The notes beneath the pieces are model-generated. The model did not search any database, was not told where the DNA came from, and was given only the letters and a program-made list of their open reading frames with translations. This document shows, piece by piece, positions 51,796-60,930 of a DNA stretch of 64,000 nt (the stretch's first letter is position 1; each line of letters opens with the position of its first letter). The position numbers and the translations under genes are program-made. The stretch is from NCBI GenBank assembly GCA_028280805.1, contig JANQLB010000118.1, forward strand, positions 62,001-126,000. Direction: 5' to 3'. Source of the stretch: Tissierellales bacterium. Lineage in GTDB: Bacteria; Bacillota; Clostridia; Tissierellales; VENL01.

Positions 51796-52423
51796 AAAAT
51801 TCCTCCGTATTATAATATCCTAGCTTGATAAAACTAATGTATTCTTCCATTTCATACAACATGGAATCAATATCCATAATGTCAGAATGCATTGCACTTT
51901 CATATTTCTCATAAATCTGCACAATTGCAAAATTAGCTAAATTGATTAATTTGCTCTCATCGACATCTTCTCGGAATAGACTTCTATCAACGTTCTTGCT
52001 ATACAGCTTCACTTCTAACTCTTCATTGTTAGATTCATATCCTAATGATTTTAGACTGCATTTAATTTCCTTTAATCCTATATTCTCAATAAACCTGTAG
52101 ATGTAAGGAAATTCTTTTAAGTACTGAACTTTCATTCTCATAGAGAGCATCAGTCGATTAAGCAGATCTCTTTCCTCCCAAATCTCACGATTTTCATACA
52201 CCTTATAATTTAGCTTCAGAGCAAGTTCAAGTATATATTTGTGCAATTCTTCTTTGCTCTCAAAATGATGATAAAACATTCCTTTTGATGAACCGGAATT
52301 TTTCAAAATCGCATTTAGAGAGGCTTTCTCGACACCATATTTGCCGAACTCGTAAAGAGCGGAATTAATTAAACTTTTCAGTTTATCGTTGGTTAAATCA
52401 ATGCTTTTGTGTTTTTTATCCAT
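51788..52423 (-). CDS. TetR/AcrR-family repressor
   Basis: 211 residues. N-terminal HTH (NSALYEFGKYGVEKASLNAI; GSSKGMFYHHFESKEELHKY) and a ligand-binding helical domain. ATG at 52421-52423 has GGAGG upstream; the longer frame includes the site. Controls itself and the hydrolase through the operators at 52444-52518 (inference). Confidence 0.92.
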   Translation of the reverse strand: MDKKHKSIDLTNDKLKSLINSALYEFGKYGVEKASLNAILKNSGSSKGMFYHHFESKEELHKYILELALKLNYKVYENREIWEERDLLNRLMLSMRMKVQYLKEFPYIYRFIENIGLKEIKCSLKSLGYESNNEELEVKLYSKNVDRSLFREDVDESKLINLANFAIVQIYEKYESAMHSDIMDIDSMLYEMEEYISFIKLGYYNTEEFYE

Positions 52424-52443
52424 TTTAATCCTCCAAATCATCA

Positions 52444-52518
52444 CAGACCACTTTGGTTTGTTTGTATTATAAACTAAATTTTATTGCTTGTCAATATAAA
52501 TCAGACCAATTTGGTCTG
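52444..52518 (-). promoter_or_regulatory. Consensus promoter flanked by two TetR-type operators
   Basis: Minus strand TTGACA (52489-52494), 17 bases, TATAAT (52466-52471), a perfect consensus. A 17-bp palindrome CAGACCAA-T-TTGGTCTG lies upstream of the -35 (52502-52518) and an imperfect copy CAGACCACTTTGGTTTG downstream of the -10 (52444-52460). Two-site binding should give tight repression. Confidence 0.8.
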
Positions 52519-52620
52519 TTTGAGTGTAAAATTTATATTACTACATCTCACAATCCTTAAAAAAGTCAAGATTTTTATTACTAGCAATAGTATAATAAAT
52601 TATAGGGGTTGATGAGTGCT

Positions 52621-54102
52621 ATGGCTATGAACTATTATAAAGAACTGAATACAATCGTCATTCATATAGAAAGTAATTTAAAAAGCAAAATATCTTATAT
52701 GGACTTGGCACAAACTGTGGGCTTTTCAGCACCTCATGTCAGAGAGATATTCAGAATAAGCTTTAAAAAGCCCTTGGCAAGATATATTCTTGAAAGAAAG
52801 ATATCTCATATTGCATACGAATTATCCCAAAGCAATAAACCGTTAATTGTTTTGGCTTTAGAATATGGTTTTGAAACATATGAGACTTTCACACGTGCAT
52901 TTAAACGAATAACGGGAATGACCCCCAGTCAGTTTCGTAAAGGTTTTTGCTTAGTAACGATTGCACATATATCATCCGGAGTATATGGACCGCTTATATA
53001 TTATAAAACTAAGAAAGGGGATGAAAAAATGCCTGCTATGAAAAACATATTTAGTGATTGCGTGCTTTCTAATGTTCCTGTTGTAAAGTTTGAAGGTGGT
53101 GTGAGGTCTACATTTCCGACTTGTTTACAGACTTGTTTAGAATATTTGGGACAAGAAATTGATTACGACTACCTTATGACTGTCAGTGGTACAGCCTTTA
53201 GACTTCGCTGGAATACCAAGTGTATCGACGGTGGAAACATAGGTATTGGAAACATATTTGATGATCCGTACAAACCCTATGATTTATGTTTTAAAGCTTG
53301 TGGACGAACATATAATATAATTAAGAAAGAAGATAACACTACAAAAGAAGATTTCATTCAATTTATTATGAAGGAAATCCAAGAAGGAAAGCCTTGCATA
53401 GCTTTGGGAATTGTAGGGCCGCCAGAAGCATGCGTTATTACGGGATACCGTGATAATGGGGAAAAATTACTTGGTTATAGTCTGTTTCAAAATGATCCCC
53501 CGTTTTGCACCAATACTGTCAATGAAGATTCAGGATATTTTGTTTGCAGTGATTGGTGGGAAAGCGGAGAACCCGGCGACATAAAACCTGTTTTCTCTAT
53601 CGGTCAATATAATGATTATACTATAGACATTTATGAAATTATCAAACAGGCAATTGAAGTTATGGGTAATCAAAACGTCAGACAATATGCGAGCGGACAA
53701 AACGCTTACCGTGAAATCATTAATATTTTATTAGATGACGAAAAATGGTCGAACTCAATACTTGAAGCTCATTTGTTCGAGCAGGTTGTAGTTTATGGTG
53801 ATGTAATGGTGATGCTTTGCAACAGAGCTTCAGCTGCGACTTTTTTTACAAACTTTTCAACTCCTAATATTCAAAGTAAAAAGCTGTTTGATGAAATTTC
53901 AAAAAAGCTAAAGCAGATTGCGGAACTTCCTGAAAAAATGTGCAATGTTCTTCCTATGGGATGGAATATGAATAAAGAAATGATAAATTGTATTTGTAAG
54001 CCTGAAATAAGGAAGAAAATAGCAAACTATTTTCTTGAAGCTAAAAATTTAGAAGGTGAGATTATTGATTTATTTACTGAAGCATTGACTTTAAATATAT
54101 GA
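52621..54102 (+). CDS. AraC-type HTH fused to a BtrH/C39-like domain
   Basis: About 494 residues. The N-terminus is a two-HTH AraC DNA-binding domain (YMDLAQTVGFSAPHVREIFR; YGFETYETFTRAFKRITGMT, PSQFR). After a linker come 350 residues resembling the papain-like BtrH-N/C39 fold: FPTCLQTCLEYLGQEIDYDY with a Cys at the nucleophile place and GPPEACVITGYRDNG, where C39 enzymes have the catalytic His but this protein does not. So the domain is probably a ligand or peptide sensor. Several starts are in frame; spacing to AGGGG leaves 52612 or 52621. Confidence 0.78.
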   Translation: MAMNYYKELNTIVIHIESNLKSKISYMDLAQTVGFSAPHVREIFRISFKKPLARYILERKISHIAYELSQSNKPLIVLALEYGFETYETFTRAFKRITGMTPSQFRKGFCLVTIAHISSGVYGPLIYYKTKKGDEKMPAMKNIFSDCVLSNVPVVKFEGGVRSTFPTCLQTCLEYLGQEIDYDYLMTVSGTAFRLRWNTKCIDGGNIGIGNIFDDPYKPYDLCFKACGRTYNIIKKEDNTTKEDFIQFIMKEIQEGKPCIALGIVGPPEACVITGYRDNGEKLLGYSLFQNDPPFCTNTVNEDSGYFVCSDWWESGEPGDIKPVFSIGQYNDYTIDIYEIIKQAIEVMGNQNVRQYASGQNAYREIINILLDDEKWSNSILEAHLFEQVVVYGDVMVMLCNRASAATFFTNFSTPNIQSKKLFDEISKKLKQIAELPEKMCNVLPMGWNMNKEMINCICKPEIRKKIANYFLEAKNLEGEIIDLFTEALTLNI

Positions 54103-54119
54103 TATGATTATAAATTACG

Positions 54120-54180
54120 GCTCAGAAACTTTATGTTTCTGAGCTTTATTTTGCAATTTTGGTTATCTTCCTACACTCTG
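54120..54180 (+). repeat. Dispersed repeat with terminator hairpin
   Basis: GCTCAGAAAC / GTTTCTGAGC (perfect 10-bp stem, 54120-54144) followed by TTTATTTTGCAATTTTGG and TATCTxCxTxCACTCTGT, the same order as in the first unit of the cluster at 25060-25273. Here it serves as terminator of the AraC-fusion gene. Confidence 0.65.
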
Positions 54181-54248
54181 TAACTATTTTCATGTTCTAT
54201 ATATTAGTTTATACAAAACGAGTGCTTTGTGTAGTTGTTAATAGCACT

Positions 54249-54752
54249 TTATTTCATTGTAACTCTTGTATTAGATATATAATCATGAAAACCTTTTACA
54301 CCTTTATTTCCCATAAGTATGACAATATATAAAAGCATGATAAAATTAGGAATATAAATAAGAAAACTATTTTTGAGTTCTTCCACACTCCACCAAGGCT
54401 CTGGAATTAAAATAATTATATGGGTTAACTCCCAAGGTAATAATCTTATAAATGTTCTTGTAAATGCTTGCTTAATACTTATTTTACACCCTTCTTCATT
54501 GCTTACAACCAGTTTGAGTATTCTTTTTCCAATAGTTTGTTGTTTTAAAAGTTCACATAAAATAAAATAACTCCAAACGGGTATGGATATTGTGAATATT
54601 ACCCATAGTTCAATTTCTATTCCGGTATTTAACCTTGAGAAAGGAAAACCCGAAGTTAGAATATAAATAATCCATTGAGGCGTAGTGAGACAAACTGCGA
54701 GAATTAGAAAATCCAACCAATAAGCAAAAAGTCTTTTCAATGCTAAAATCAT
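54249..54752 (-). CDS. RDD-family membrane protein
   Basis: 167 residues with the RDD pattern: KRLFAYWLDFLILAVCL near the start (Arg and Asp in the first helix), three to four helices and QQTIGKRILKLVVSNEEG between helices. RDD proteins are poorly characterised, some acting in ion exchange. Monocistronic; the 54753-55020 gap has no gene. Confidence 0.8.
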   Translation of the reverse strand: MILALKRLFAYWLDFLILAVCLTTPQWIIYILTSGFPFSRLNTGIEIELWVIFTISIPVWSYFILCELLKQQTIGKRILKLVVSNEEGCKISIKQAFTRTFIRLLPWELTHIIILIPEPWWSVEELKNSFLIYIPNFIMLLYIVILMGNKGVKGFHDYISNTRVTMK

Positions 54753-55020
54753 TATTAAACTCCCCGTTTAATCTTATTTTCCCTAACTAATACTACTAAT
54801 ATATTATCAATAAAAAATTTATGTATTTCCTATTATCCTTACACATTATATTATTTATTCTGCTTTCATAATTCTTTTTATTCAATGTTCCATTTAACAA
54901 AATAGATATTTATAAACCTAATAAGTCTATTTTATATTATAAAAATTAATAAATCAAACAGATATTATATAAAAACTATACTGTAACGCTTTTTATTTAC
55001 TACAAGGCAGATAAAATTTT

Positions 55021-55779
55021 TTATAAGCTCGTTTCTTTTCTTAATCTGTGTAATGCCCAAGAAAAACTAATAAAGCACATGACTGCAAGCAAAAGAAATA
55101 CAAAGATAATGTCAAGAGTAATAATATTTCCCTGTAAAATCAAGGCTCGTAAAGCATTGATTACATGAGTGAATGGGTTTAGATTAACCACAATTGCCAA
55201 TCCCCCGGATAGCATGTCTAATGGAAATAATGCCGTACTAAGAAAAAAAACCGGCAGAACAATTGCATTCATCACAGTTTCATAGACAACTTCATTTGGC
55301 AGACAAAGGCTGATTGCATAGGTCAATCCTGCAATAAAAAACGCCGTCATAAATACAAGCAAAACTATTAAAAGCATCCCTAAAAACCCTGAAGCAATTT
55401 TAACTGAAAAGAACAGGCTAACAATGAATATAATCGCAACTTCAAGAAACGTACATAAAACCGCTTCTAATACTTGACCGAGTACAATCGAGCTTCTTTG
55501 AACGGGAGCTATCAATACGCGGTAAAAGCTTCCATCTGTTTTCATAAGATAATTCATAATACCACTGCTACTGCAAGCTCCAAAGCTTACCAATACAATA
55601 AGTCCGGGAAGAATAAACGCAGTATAGTTTGTAATTCCAATACCCTGCATGGACTGTCCGGCAACGGCACTATATAAAACCAGCCAAAGCATTGGCTGTA
55701 AAATAGTAATCACAACTGTGAAAGCATTGTGAAAACGCCACTTTACATTACGCCAGAATATAGTAAAAACACTCATCAA
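55021..55779 (-). CDS. ABC-2 type drug-efflux permease
   Basis: 252 residues, six helices, DrrB-like pattern (FWRNVKWRFHNAFTVVITIL; LPGLIVLVSFGACSSSGIMN; FFLSTALFPLDMLSGGLAI). Stop-start overlap of four bases with the ATPase gene. Last gene of the AraC/GyrI/ABC operon; exports an unknown hydrophobic compound. Confidence 0.9.
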   Translation of the reverse strand: MMSVFTIFWRNVKWRFHNAFTVVITILQPMLWLVLYSAVAGQSMQGIGITNYTAFILPGLIVLVSFGACSSSGIMNYLMKTDGSFYRVLIAPVQRSSIVLGQVLEAVLCTFLEVAIIFIVSLFFSVKIASGFLGMLLIVLLVFMTAFFIAGLTYAISLCLPNEVVYETVMNAIVLPVFFLSTALFPLDMLSGGLAIVVNLNPFTHVINALRALILQGNIITLDIIFVFLLLAVMCFISFSWALHRLRKETSL

Positions 55780-56726
55780 TAGACCTCCTTTCCATTTTCA
55801 CCTGTTAAACGAATAAAGACATCTTCTAAGGTAGGCTGCATGATTTCTATTCCTAAAAAAGGAATCTTGTAATCTAACAGCCAGCGGTTTGCTTTTTCTA
55901 AATCTGAATGATTATTTTTTAAATTCGTGATAATCTTATCATGACGTAAATCTATCTCTTTAAGGGCAATAACACTTTTTAACTGTTGAAAACAGCTTTT
56001 TGCTTCTTCTTTTGTCGCAAAGCTGATTTTCATCATATCCTGTCGTAAATATTCACGGAGAGCATGGGGCATACCCTGAATGACCTCTTTACCTTTTTTC
56101 ATAATGCAGATAGTATCGCTCAGCTGGTCAGCTTCTTCTAAGTAGTGAGTTGTCAAAAAGATAGTAGTTCCAAAATCATTTCTGATTTTTTTCATCATAT
56201 TCCACATCGCTATGCGGGATTGAATATCCATACCAACAGTCGGCTCATCTAAAAACAATACTTTAGGATTTGACATCATACTAAGAGCAATATCAAGCCG
56301 CCTTTTTATTCCGCCAGAATAAGACGAAACAGAATATTTCAAATATCGTTCCAATCCAAAAACTTTAATCAACGTTTCCATACGTTTTTTCGCTTCTGAT
56401 TTTGATACTTTATAAAGCTTACTCTGAAACATCATATTTTCTGTAAGAGATAAGTGTATATCAATAGATGTCCGCTGTGCAACGCAGGAAATTTGAGCAC
56501 GAATTGCAGCTGATTCACGGTAAATATCTTTACCAAACATGGTTACGCTGCCAGACGTTGGACGAAGATAGGTGGTCAGCACATTAATAAGAGTTGACTT
56601 TCCTGCACCGTTCTGCCCTAATAAAGAAAAAATTTCTCCGTCATTTACTCTCAGAGAAAGACCGTCCAAAGCCTGTACGCCATTTTTATATTTTTTAACT
56701 AAATTTTCAACACGTATAGCAGCCAT
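55776..56726 (-). CDS. ABC efflux ATPase (DrrA-like)
   Basis: 316 residues from ATG 56724-56726, directly after the stop of the GyrI gene with AAGGAAG upstream (the 360-residue frame extends into that gene). Walker A GQNGAGKST near 40, signature SYSGGIKRRLDIA, Walker B VLFLDEPTVGMD, switch TTHYLEEA, and the DrrA-type C-terminal LEDVFIRLTGENG. Pairs with the permease. Confidence 0.92.
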   Translation of the reverse strand: MAAIRVENLVKKYKNGVQALDGLSLRVNDGEIFSLLGQNGAGKSTLINVLTTYLRPTSGSVTMFGKDIYRESAAIRAQISCVAQRTSIDIHLSLTENMMFQSKLYKVSKSEAKKRMETLIKVFGLERYLKYSVSSYSGGIKRRLDIALSMMSNPKVLFLDEPTVGMDIQSRIAMWNMMKKIRNDFGTTIFLTTHYLEEADQLSDTICIMKKGKEVIQGMPHALREYLRQDMMKISFATKEEAKSCFQQLKSVIALKEIDLRHDKIITNLKNNHSDLEKANRWLLDYKIPFLGIEIMQPTLEDVFIRLTGENGKEVY

Positions 56727-56727
56727 C

Positions 56728-57183
56728 TTATTCTTCCTTAATCGGGAAAAAAATTTCTGTGATATATTTATCCTGATTTCCTTTGAAAAACATTCCCGGT
56801 CCTTTAATGAAAATCTCACGGTACGGCGGCTGCAATTGCAGATTATATTCCGAAGCATATTTGTCTATTGCTTCATAAGCTTTATACATGGTTTCATAAG
56901 AACCGATATGAGTAACACAAACCGCCTTGATACGCGTCATTTCTTTTACTTCAATTCCATTCCCTGCAGGAGTTTCCACAGTCGGTACACATAAATCCAT
57001 TTTGCCCATTTTCGTTTTCGGGTTCATCTCATAATAGCAAAAAAATGGTGCACCGTTTGTTTTGCCTCTGATAGATTTAAAAACATTTGGAAAGACCTTG
57101 TTTGCTTCGGTAGCAATTCCCTCATACCTTAAAAAAGCAACACGAATTGGTTCAATATCTCTTATTTCAATTTGATATTCCAT
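56728..57183 (-). CDS. GyrI-like small-molecule-binding protein
   Basis: 151 residues forming a free-standing GyrI/AraC-effector-binding domain: [20 protein letters not shown] near the N-terminus, [20 protein letters not shown] in the middle and a terminal EIFFPIKEE. It may bind the drug recognised by the system or modulate the AraC regulator, whose own C-terminal domain is of the same fold. Confidence 0.88.
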   Translation of the reverse strand: MEYQIEIRDIEPIRVAFLRYEGIATEANKVFPNVFKSIRGKTNGAPFFCYYEMNPKTKMGKMDLCVPTVETPAGNGIEVKEMTRIKAVCVTHIGSYETMYKAYEAIDKYASEYNLQLQPPYREIFIKGPGMFFKGNQDKYITEIFFPIKEE

Positions 57184-57187
57184 AAAT

Positions 57188-58054
57188 TCAACTCTCCTTT
57201 TCTTTTTTTACCGCAATCCATACTTCAAAATGACCTTCTTGAGATTTTTCTTTACTGATTGGATAAACTTCAATATCCGGCAGCTCTGCATAGACATACC
57301 CCGAGAATGGAAGCCATTCTGTAAGAAAACGTTTGAAAATGCTTTGTATAGACTCTTTGAAGCGTCCATCACCCTTGAAAATTACCCATGTAGCTCCGGG
57401 GATTTCATATTCAAACATTTCCGCAGGAACAGGTCTGTCTGTTGAGGCCGCAATGTAATAATAAATCTCACTGGAACTTTGATATGCAGTAATCCCCAAC
57501 ACCCCATACGGAGATTGATTTGAAAGCTTGCAAATTTCCTCGAACCGGCTGCTTTGTAATACTCTATTCCAAAAAGGCGGGACGAGTTTTTTATTTTCTT
57601 CCATATCTTCCGTTAAGGGAATACGAATACCTACAATCCTCATGGGTTCTTTTTTTTCAATCCGATACGGCATAGCATTACCTCCTGTAACTTTTATTGA
57701 AAATTTGATAGGAGGATACGCATTGAGTACACTCCCCTGTGACTTTGCAGCAGTAGGAGGAATTCCATGAACATTCTGAAATGCTCGGTTAAATGATGTG
57801 GGTGAAGTATAGCCATATTTCAACGCAACATCTAATACTTTAATATCTGTAGACTGCAATTCAAATCCCGCCTGTGTCATTCTCCTGCGACGGATGTAAT
57901 CAGATAACGAAGTACCTGCCACATAAGAAAACATACGTTGAAAGTAATAAGTTGAACAACATGCAATTTTAGCGGCTTCTTCATAAGAAATTTCGCCGTC
58001 TAAGTTGCTTTCAATGTAATCAATAGTATTGCTTAATCTCTTAAACCACTCCAT
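57188..58054 (-). CDS. AraC-family regulator with GyrI-like effector domain
   Basis: 288 residues. Two HTH motifs ([45 protein letters not shown]) followed by a GyrI-like domain (about 125-288; [20 protein letters not shown]). It heads the operon GyrI-ABC and probably activates it on drug binding, like Rob/SoxS-type or BmrR-type sensors. GGAGGTG precedes the ATG. Confidence 0.92.
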   Translation of the reverse strand: MEWFKRLSNTIDYIESNLDGEISYEEAAKIACCSTYYFQRMFSYVAGTSLSDYIRRRRMTQAGFELQSTDIKVLDVALKYGYTSPTSFNRAFQNVHGIPPTAAKSQGSVLNAYPPIKFSIKVTGGNAMPYRIEKKEPMRIVGIRIPLTEDMEENKKLVPPFWNRVLQSSRFEEICKLSNQSPYGVLGITAYQSSSEIYYYIAASTDRPVPAEMFEYEIPGATWVIFKGDGRFKESIQSIFKRFLTEWLPFSGYVYAELPDIEVYPISKEKSQEGHFEVWIAVKKEKES

Positions 58055-58079
58055 TTATTCACCTCCTTGTAAAAATCAT

Positions 58080-58124
58080 ATTATATAAAGTAAATCTATT
58101 CCTCTCTTTTGATGTCCTCTTTTG
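58080..58124 (-). promoter_or_regulatory. Activator-type promoter of the AraC operon
   Basis: A -10 TATAAT (58080-58085) lacks a -35. Just upstream CAAAAGA occurs twice 13 bases apart (58105-58111 and 58118-58124), a possible direct-repeat activator site. Tentative. Confidence 0.35.
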
Positions 58125-58313
58125 TAAACTTAATTTTAAAGTAATAAAATTTTTATATCAACAATATTTAATAACCTTATCAAGAGTTATGTTTTTTAAA
58201 TAGTTTTTTAACACTTTTCTAACATTCTCTTTAATTAAGTATAACTTTCTTATATTTACTAAAACTAATAGTAATTTATAAAAAAACTATTATATATAAT
58301 ACAAAAAAAATTT

Positions 58314-58335
58314 AAAGCCCCAATTTTGGGGCTTT
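58314..58335 (-). terminator. Terminator of the cold shock gene
   Basis: Perfect palindrome AAAGCCCCAA-TT-TTGGGGCTTT; on the minus strand followed by AAATTTTTTTTGT. The interval 58125-58313 shows no gene. Confidence 0.9.
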
Positions 58336-58380
58336 AAATGCTACTGTTAAAACTATATATATAATTAAATTGTATTCTAA

Positions 58381-58581
58381 TTATAGTTTTGTAACATTCG
58401 TAGCTTGAGGACCTTTATCTCCTTCAACAATGTCAAATTCAACTTCTTGTCCTTCATCTAAAGTCTTGAAACCTTCTGACTCGATAGCTGAATAATGTAC
58501 GAATACATCATCTCCATCTTCTGTAGAAATAAATCCATACCCTTTAGTAGCATTGAACCATTTAACTGTACCTTTTGCCAT
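58381..58581 (-). CDS. csp: Cold shock protein
   Basis: 66 residues, the family length. RNP1 KGYGFIS and RNP2 VFVHYSAI are intact. Binds single-stranded RNA/DNA and melts secondary structure. ATG at 58579-58581 lies nine bases after GGAGGA; the upstream ATG at 58590 touches the site. Monocistronic. Confidence 0.97.
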   Translation of the reverse strand: MAKGTVKWFNATKGYGFISTEDGDDVFVHYSAIESEGFKTLDEGQEVEFDIVEGDKGPQATNVTKL

Positions 58582-58652
58582 GTAAAACATTCCTCCTAAA
58601 AATAAATAAATTTCAACTGTAGATTGCACTATGTACTACTACAATCGTAATT

Positions 58653-58682
58653 AGTTTAACACAATGGACTTACTTTTGTCAA
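58653..58682 (-). promoter_or_regulatory. Promoter of the cold shock gene
   Basis: Minus strand TTGACA (58677-58682), 18 bases, TAAACT (58653-58658). The leader of about 65 bases could fold, as is common for csp genes. Confidence 0.5.
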
Positions 58683-58781
58683 ATAATATTTCCAAATATA
58701 ATTTTTTTATACATTTTTTATTTAAAACTTAAATTTGATAAGAAAGAGTATAACAGAACTACTCATTTATATATAAAATCT

Positions 58782-59519
58782 TTATTTTTTAAGAACAAAA
58801 TTTATCCGTTCACTATTTACATTCGGTAAATCAAAAGTAAATCCTTCATATTCTATTATGTGTGAAAATGATGAAGTTTCAAAAACTCTTTTAATTTCAT
58901 CTAATCTATATGCTCTTTGAATGTGTTTTTCATCAAAGCGTTTATAAAATTCATTTTGTCTTATAAAGAACGTCAAATAAAATTCACAAATAGATTGTTT
59001 ATCATCAAAATAATTTTCCCATACATAATAGATTTCATCTTTATCCTCAACAAATGTATTATTCCCTATAATATTTTTTAATTTATAATATGAGTTAATA
59101 TCAAAAATAAAAATACCATTGTCATTTAAGTGATTATATACATTGTTAAATACTTTAACTAAATCTTGAGTTTTAGTTATGTAGTTTATACTATCACATA
59201 AGCACAATATTACATCATATTTTTTATTAAGATTAAAATTTATCATATCTTGATTCAGCAATTTAACATTCGGATATGTCCTTAGCTTATTATAGGCAAT
59301 TGAAAGCATTTGTTCAGACATATCAAAACATGTTACAAGATACCCTTCTTCTGCTAGATATTTTGTAAAGCTGCCTGTTCCACAAGCCATCTCTAAAATA
59401 CTATTAGGACTTAAGTCATATTTTTTAAAAATACTCTCAATATAACTAAACCAATTATCATAATTTACATTATCCATTAATCTATCATAATACTGTGCAA
59501 ATTCACAATATGAACTCAT
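58782..59519 (-). CDS. SAM-dependent class I methyltransferase
   Basis: 245 residues. SAM site ILEMACGTGSFTKYLAEEGY near 42-60, acidic CFDMSEQML, and a later YDVILCLCDSINYI. The start FAQYYDRLMDNVNYDNWFSY is typical of a common Firmicute subfamily of unknown substrate. Overlaps the sirtuin gene by four bases (ATGA). Confidence 0.9.
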   Translation of the reverse strand: MSSYCEFAQYYDRLMDNVNYDNWFSYIESIFKKYDLSPNSILEMACGTGSFTKYLAEEGYLVTCFDMSEQMLSIAYNKLRTYPNVKLLNQDMINFNLNKKYDVILCLCDSINYITKTQDLVKVFNNVYNHLNDNGIFIFDINSYYKLKNIIGNNTFVEDKDEIYYVWENYFDDKQSICEFYLTFFIRQNEFYKRFDEKHIQRAYRLDEIKRVFETSSFSHIIEYEGFTFDLPNVNSERINFVLKK

Positions 59520-60268
59520 AAATTATTCTCCATTTGTATACTGTTAAATATCTTATTAAGTACAGTACCTGCTTTTCCCCTAATAACTATATCTGCATAT
59601 GAATCATAATGAGTTTTATCTAAATTAATAATTATAACTTTCGGAGATATTTGAGGTAAATAATTTACCGGTGAAACAGTTAAGCTAGAACCAATAACTA
59701 TTAATAATTCACATTCATTAACTATTTCCCAAGCTTTATCAAATTCTTTTGGAAGCTGGTCTCCAAATAATACCACATCAGGTCTTAAACTTGATCCACA
59801 CTGTTCACATTTTGGCGGTATTTCATTATTTTGAATCTTTTTAGTTAAATACTTTAACTCAACTTTATAATTACAATCTGTACAGCTACCTGTTCTCGTG
59901 TTTCCATGAACCTCTAAAACATTTTTTGAACCAGCTCTTATATGTAGATTATCAATATTTTGAGTGATTATACCATTTATGTAACCCTTTTCTTCTAATT
60001 TTGCTAAAACAACATGACCTTCATTGGGCTGAAAATCTGACATCTGGGTTAAAATACAATATCCAGTTTTGTAAAACTTGGTCGGATTATTATATAAGAC
60101 ATTTCTAGATAGTGCCTCCATAGGATCAATTTTTTCCCATAATCCTGAATTTGGAGTCCTAAAGTCAGGAATACCACTTTCTGTTGACATACCTGCACCA
60201 GTTAACACCCAAGTATTGCTGGAATTATTTATCATCTGGGCAGCTATTTTAATATTGTCTTTAAGCAT
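59516..60268 (-). CDS. cobB: NAD-dependent protein deacylase (sirtuin)
   Basis: 250 residues. GAGMSTESGIPDFRTPNSG, TQNIDNLH, catalytic His in LEVHGNTRTGSC, and two Cys pairs (CTDC and CEQC) for zinc. Removes acyl groups from Lys using NAD. Lacks the Tyr-Arg pair of desuccinylases as far as I can see. Forms a two-gene operon with the methyltransferase. Confidence 0.93.
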   Translation of the reverse strand: MLKDNIKIAAQMINNSSNTWVLTGAGMSTESGIPDFRTPNSGLWEKIDPMEALSRNVLYNNPTKFYKTGYCILTQMSDFQPNEGHVVLAKLEEKGYINGIITQNIDNLHIRAGSKNVLEVHGNTRTGSCTDCNYKVELKYLTKKIQNNEIPPKCEQCGSSLRPDVVLFGDQLPKEFDKAWEIVNECELLIVIGSSLTVSPVNYLPQISPKVIIINLDKTHYDSYADIVIRGKAGTVLNKIFNSIQMENNL

Positions 60269-60392
60269 TTAATCACCTCTTTATATAAATGTATAATTTA
60301 AGCTATCAGGTCGGATGTATATAGTATATCAAAAAAATCTTAAAATTAAAGTAAACTTTATTTACACAAAAAAATATTAGCTATAATAAAAA

Positions 60393-60415
60393 GAACGAAG
60401 ATTATGTCTTCGCTC
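60393..60415 (-). terminator. Terminator of the SASP gene
   Basis: Minus strand GAGCGAAGA / TCTTCGTTC stem then TTTTTATTATAG. Confidence 0.8.
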
Positions 60416-60432
60416 TAATAAGTACTATTATA

Positions 60433-60642
60433 TTAATCTGAAATCTTATTATTTTCTTCTTTTTTAGCTTTAGCCTTTGCTTTTTTTCTTACAGTCATTA
60501 TTCCTCCTATTCTGCCTGTTTCCTTAGCAGTCAGACCTCCCCAGCCCTTTTCTTTTATCTTATCCATTAACCCTAGTTCTTTAGCAATTTCATATTTCAT
60601 TTTATCTTCTGAAGTTTCTTTTTTCTTTTTTCTTTCATTCAT
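60433..60642 (-). CDS. Small acid-soluble spore protein, alpha/beta type
   Basis: 69 residues. The core KYEIAKELGLMDKIKEKGWG and GLTAKETGRIGGIM is the alpha/beta SASP signature (GPR cleavage region at ELG and the TAKETGRIGG helix). Basic ends of Lys/Ala/Glu are longer than in the major SASPs, so this is a minor-type SASP. Coats spore DNA against UV. Direct evidence that the host forms spores. Confidence 0.88.
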   Translation of the reverse strand: MNERKKKKETSEDKMKYEIAKELGLMDKIKEKGWGGLTAKETGRIGGIMTVRKKAKAKAKKEENNKISD

Positions 60643-60894
60643 TTATACCCCTCCTTGCTTTCTATTATGTGAACTTGGAGAGATATTATTCCTTAATATT
60701 TTAAGAATTTGTAAATAAATAACCTAAAATATTACTAGAATGAAATATATTTTAAATGTATGTAAAATATCAGTTTTTCTATTGATTTATTTAAATGATG
60801 ATGTTAGACTTAATGGTGTTAAAACACTATAAAAATTACTTTTCACTCCCCCTTTTTGTGCAAGTATTTTTATAGATTAAGAGAAAATTTAGAA

Positions 60895-60922
60895 AACGAC
60901 CTACTCCCCCCAGTAGGTCGTT
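60895..60922. terminator. Terminator at the end of the CPBP gene
   Basis: Perfect AACGACCTACT / AGTAGGTCGTT stem with a C6 loop. T-rich on both sides. The 60643-60894 interval has no gene. Confidence 0.8.
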
Positions 60923-60930
60923 CTTTTTGT

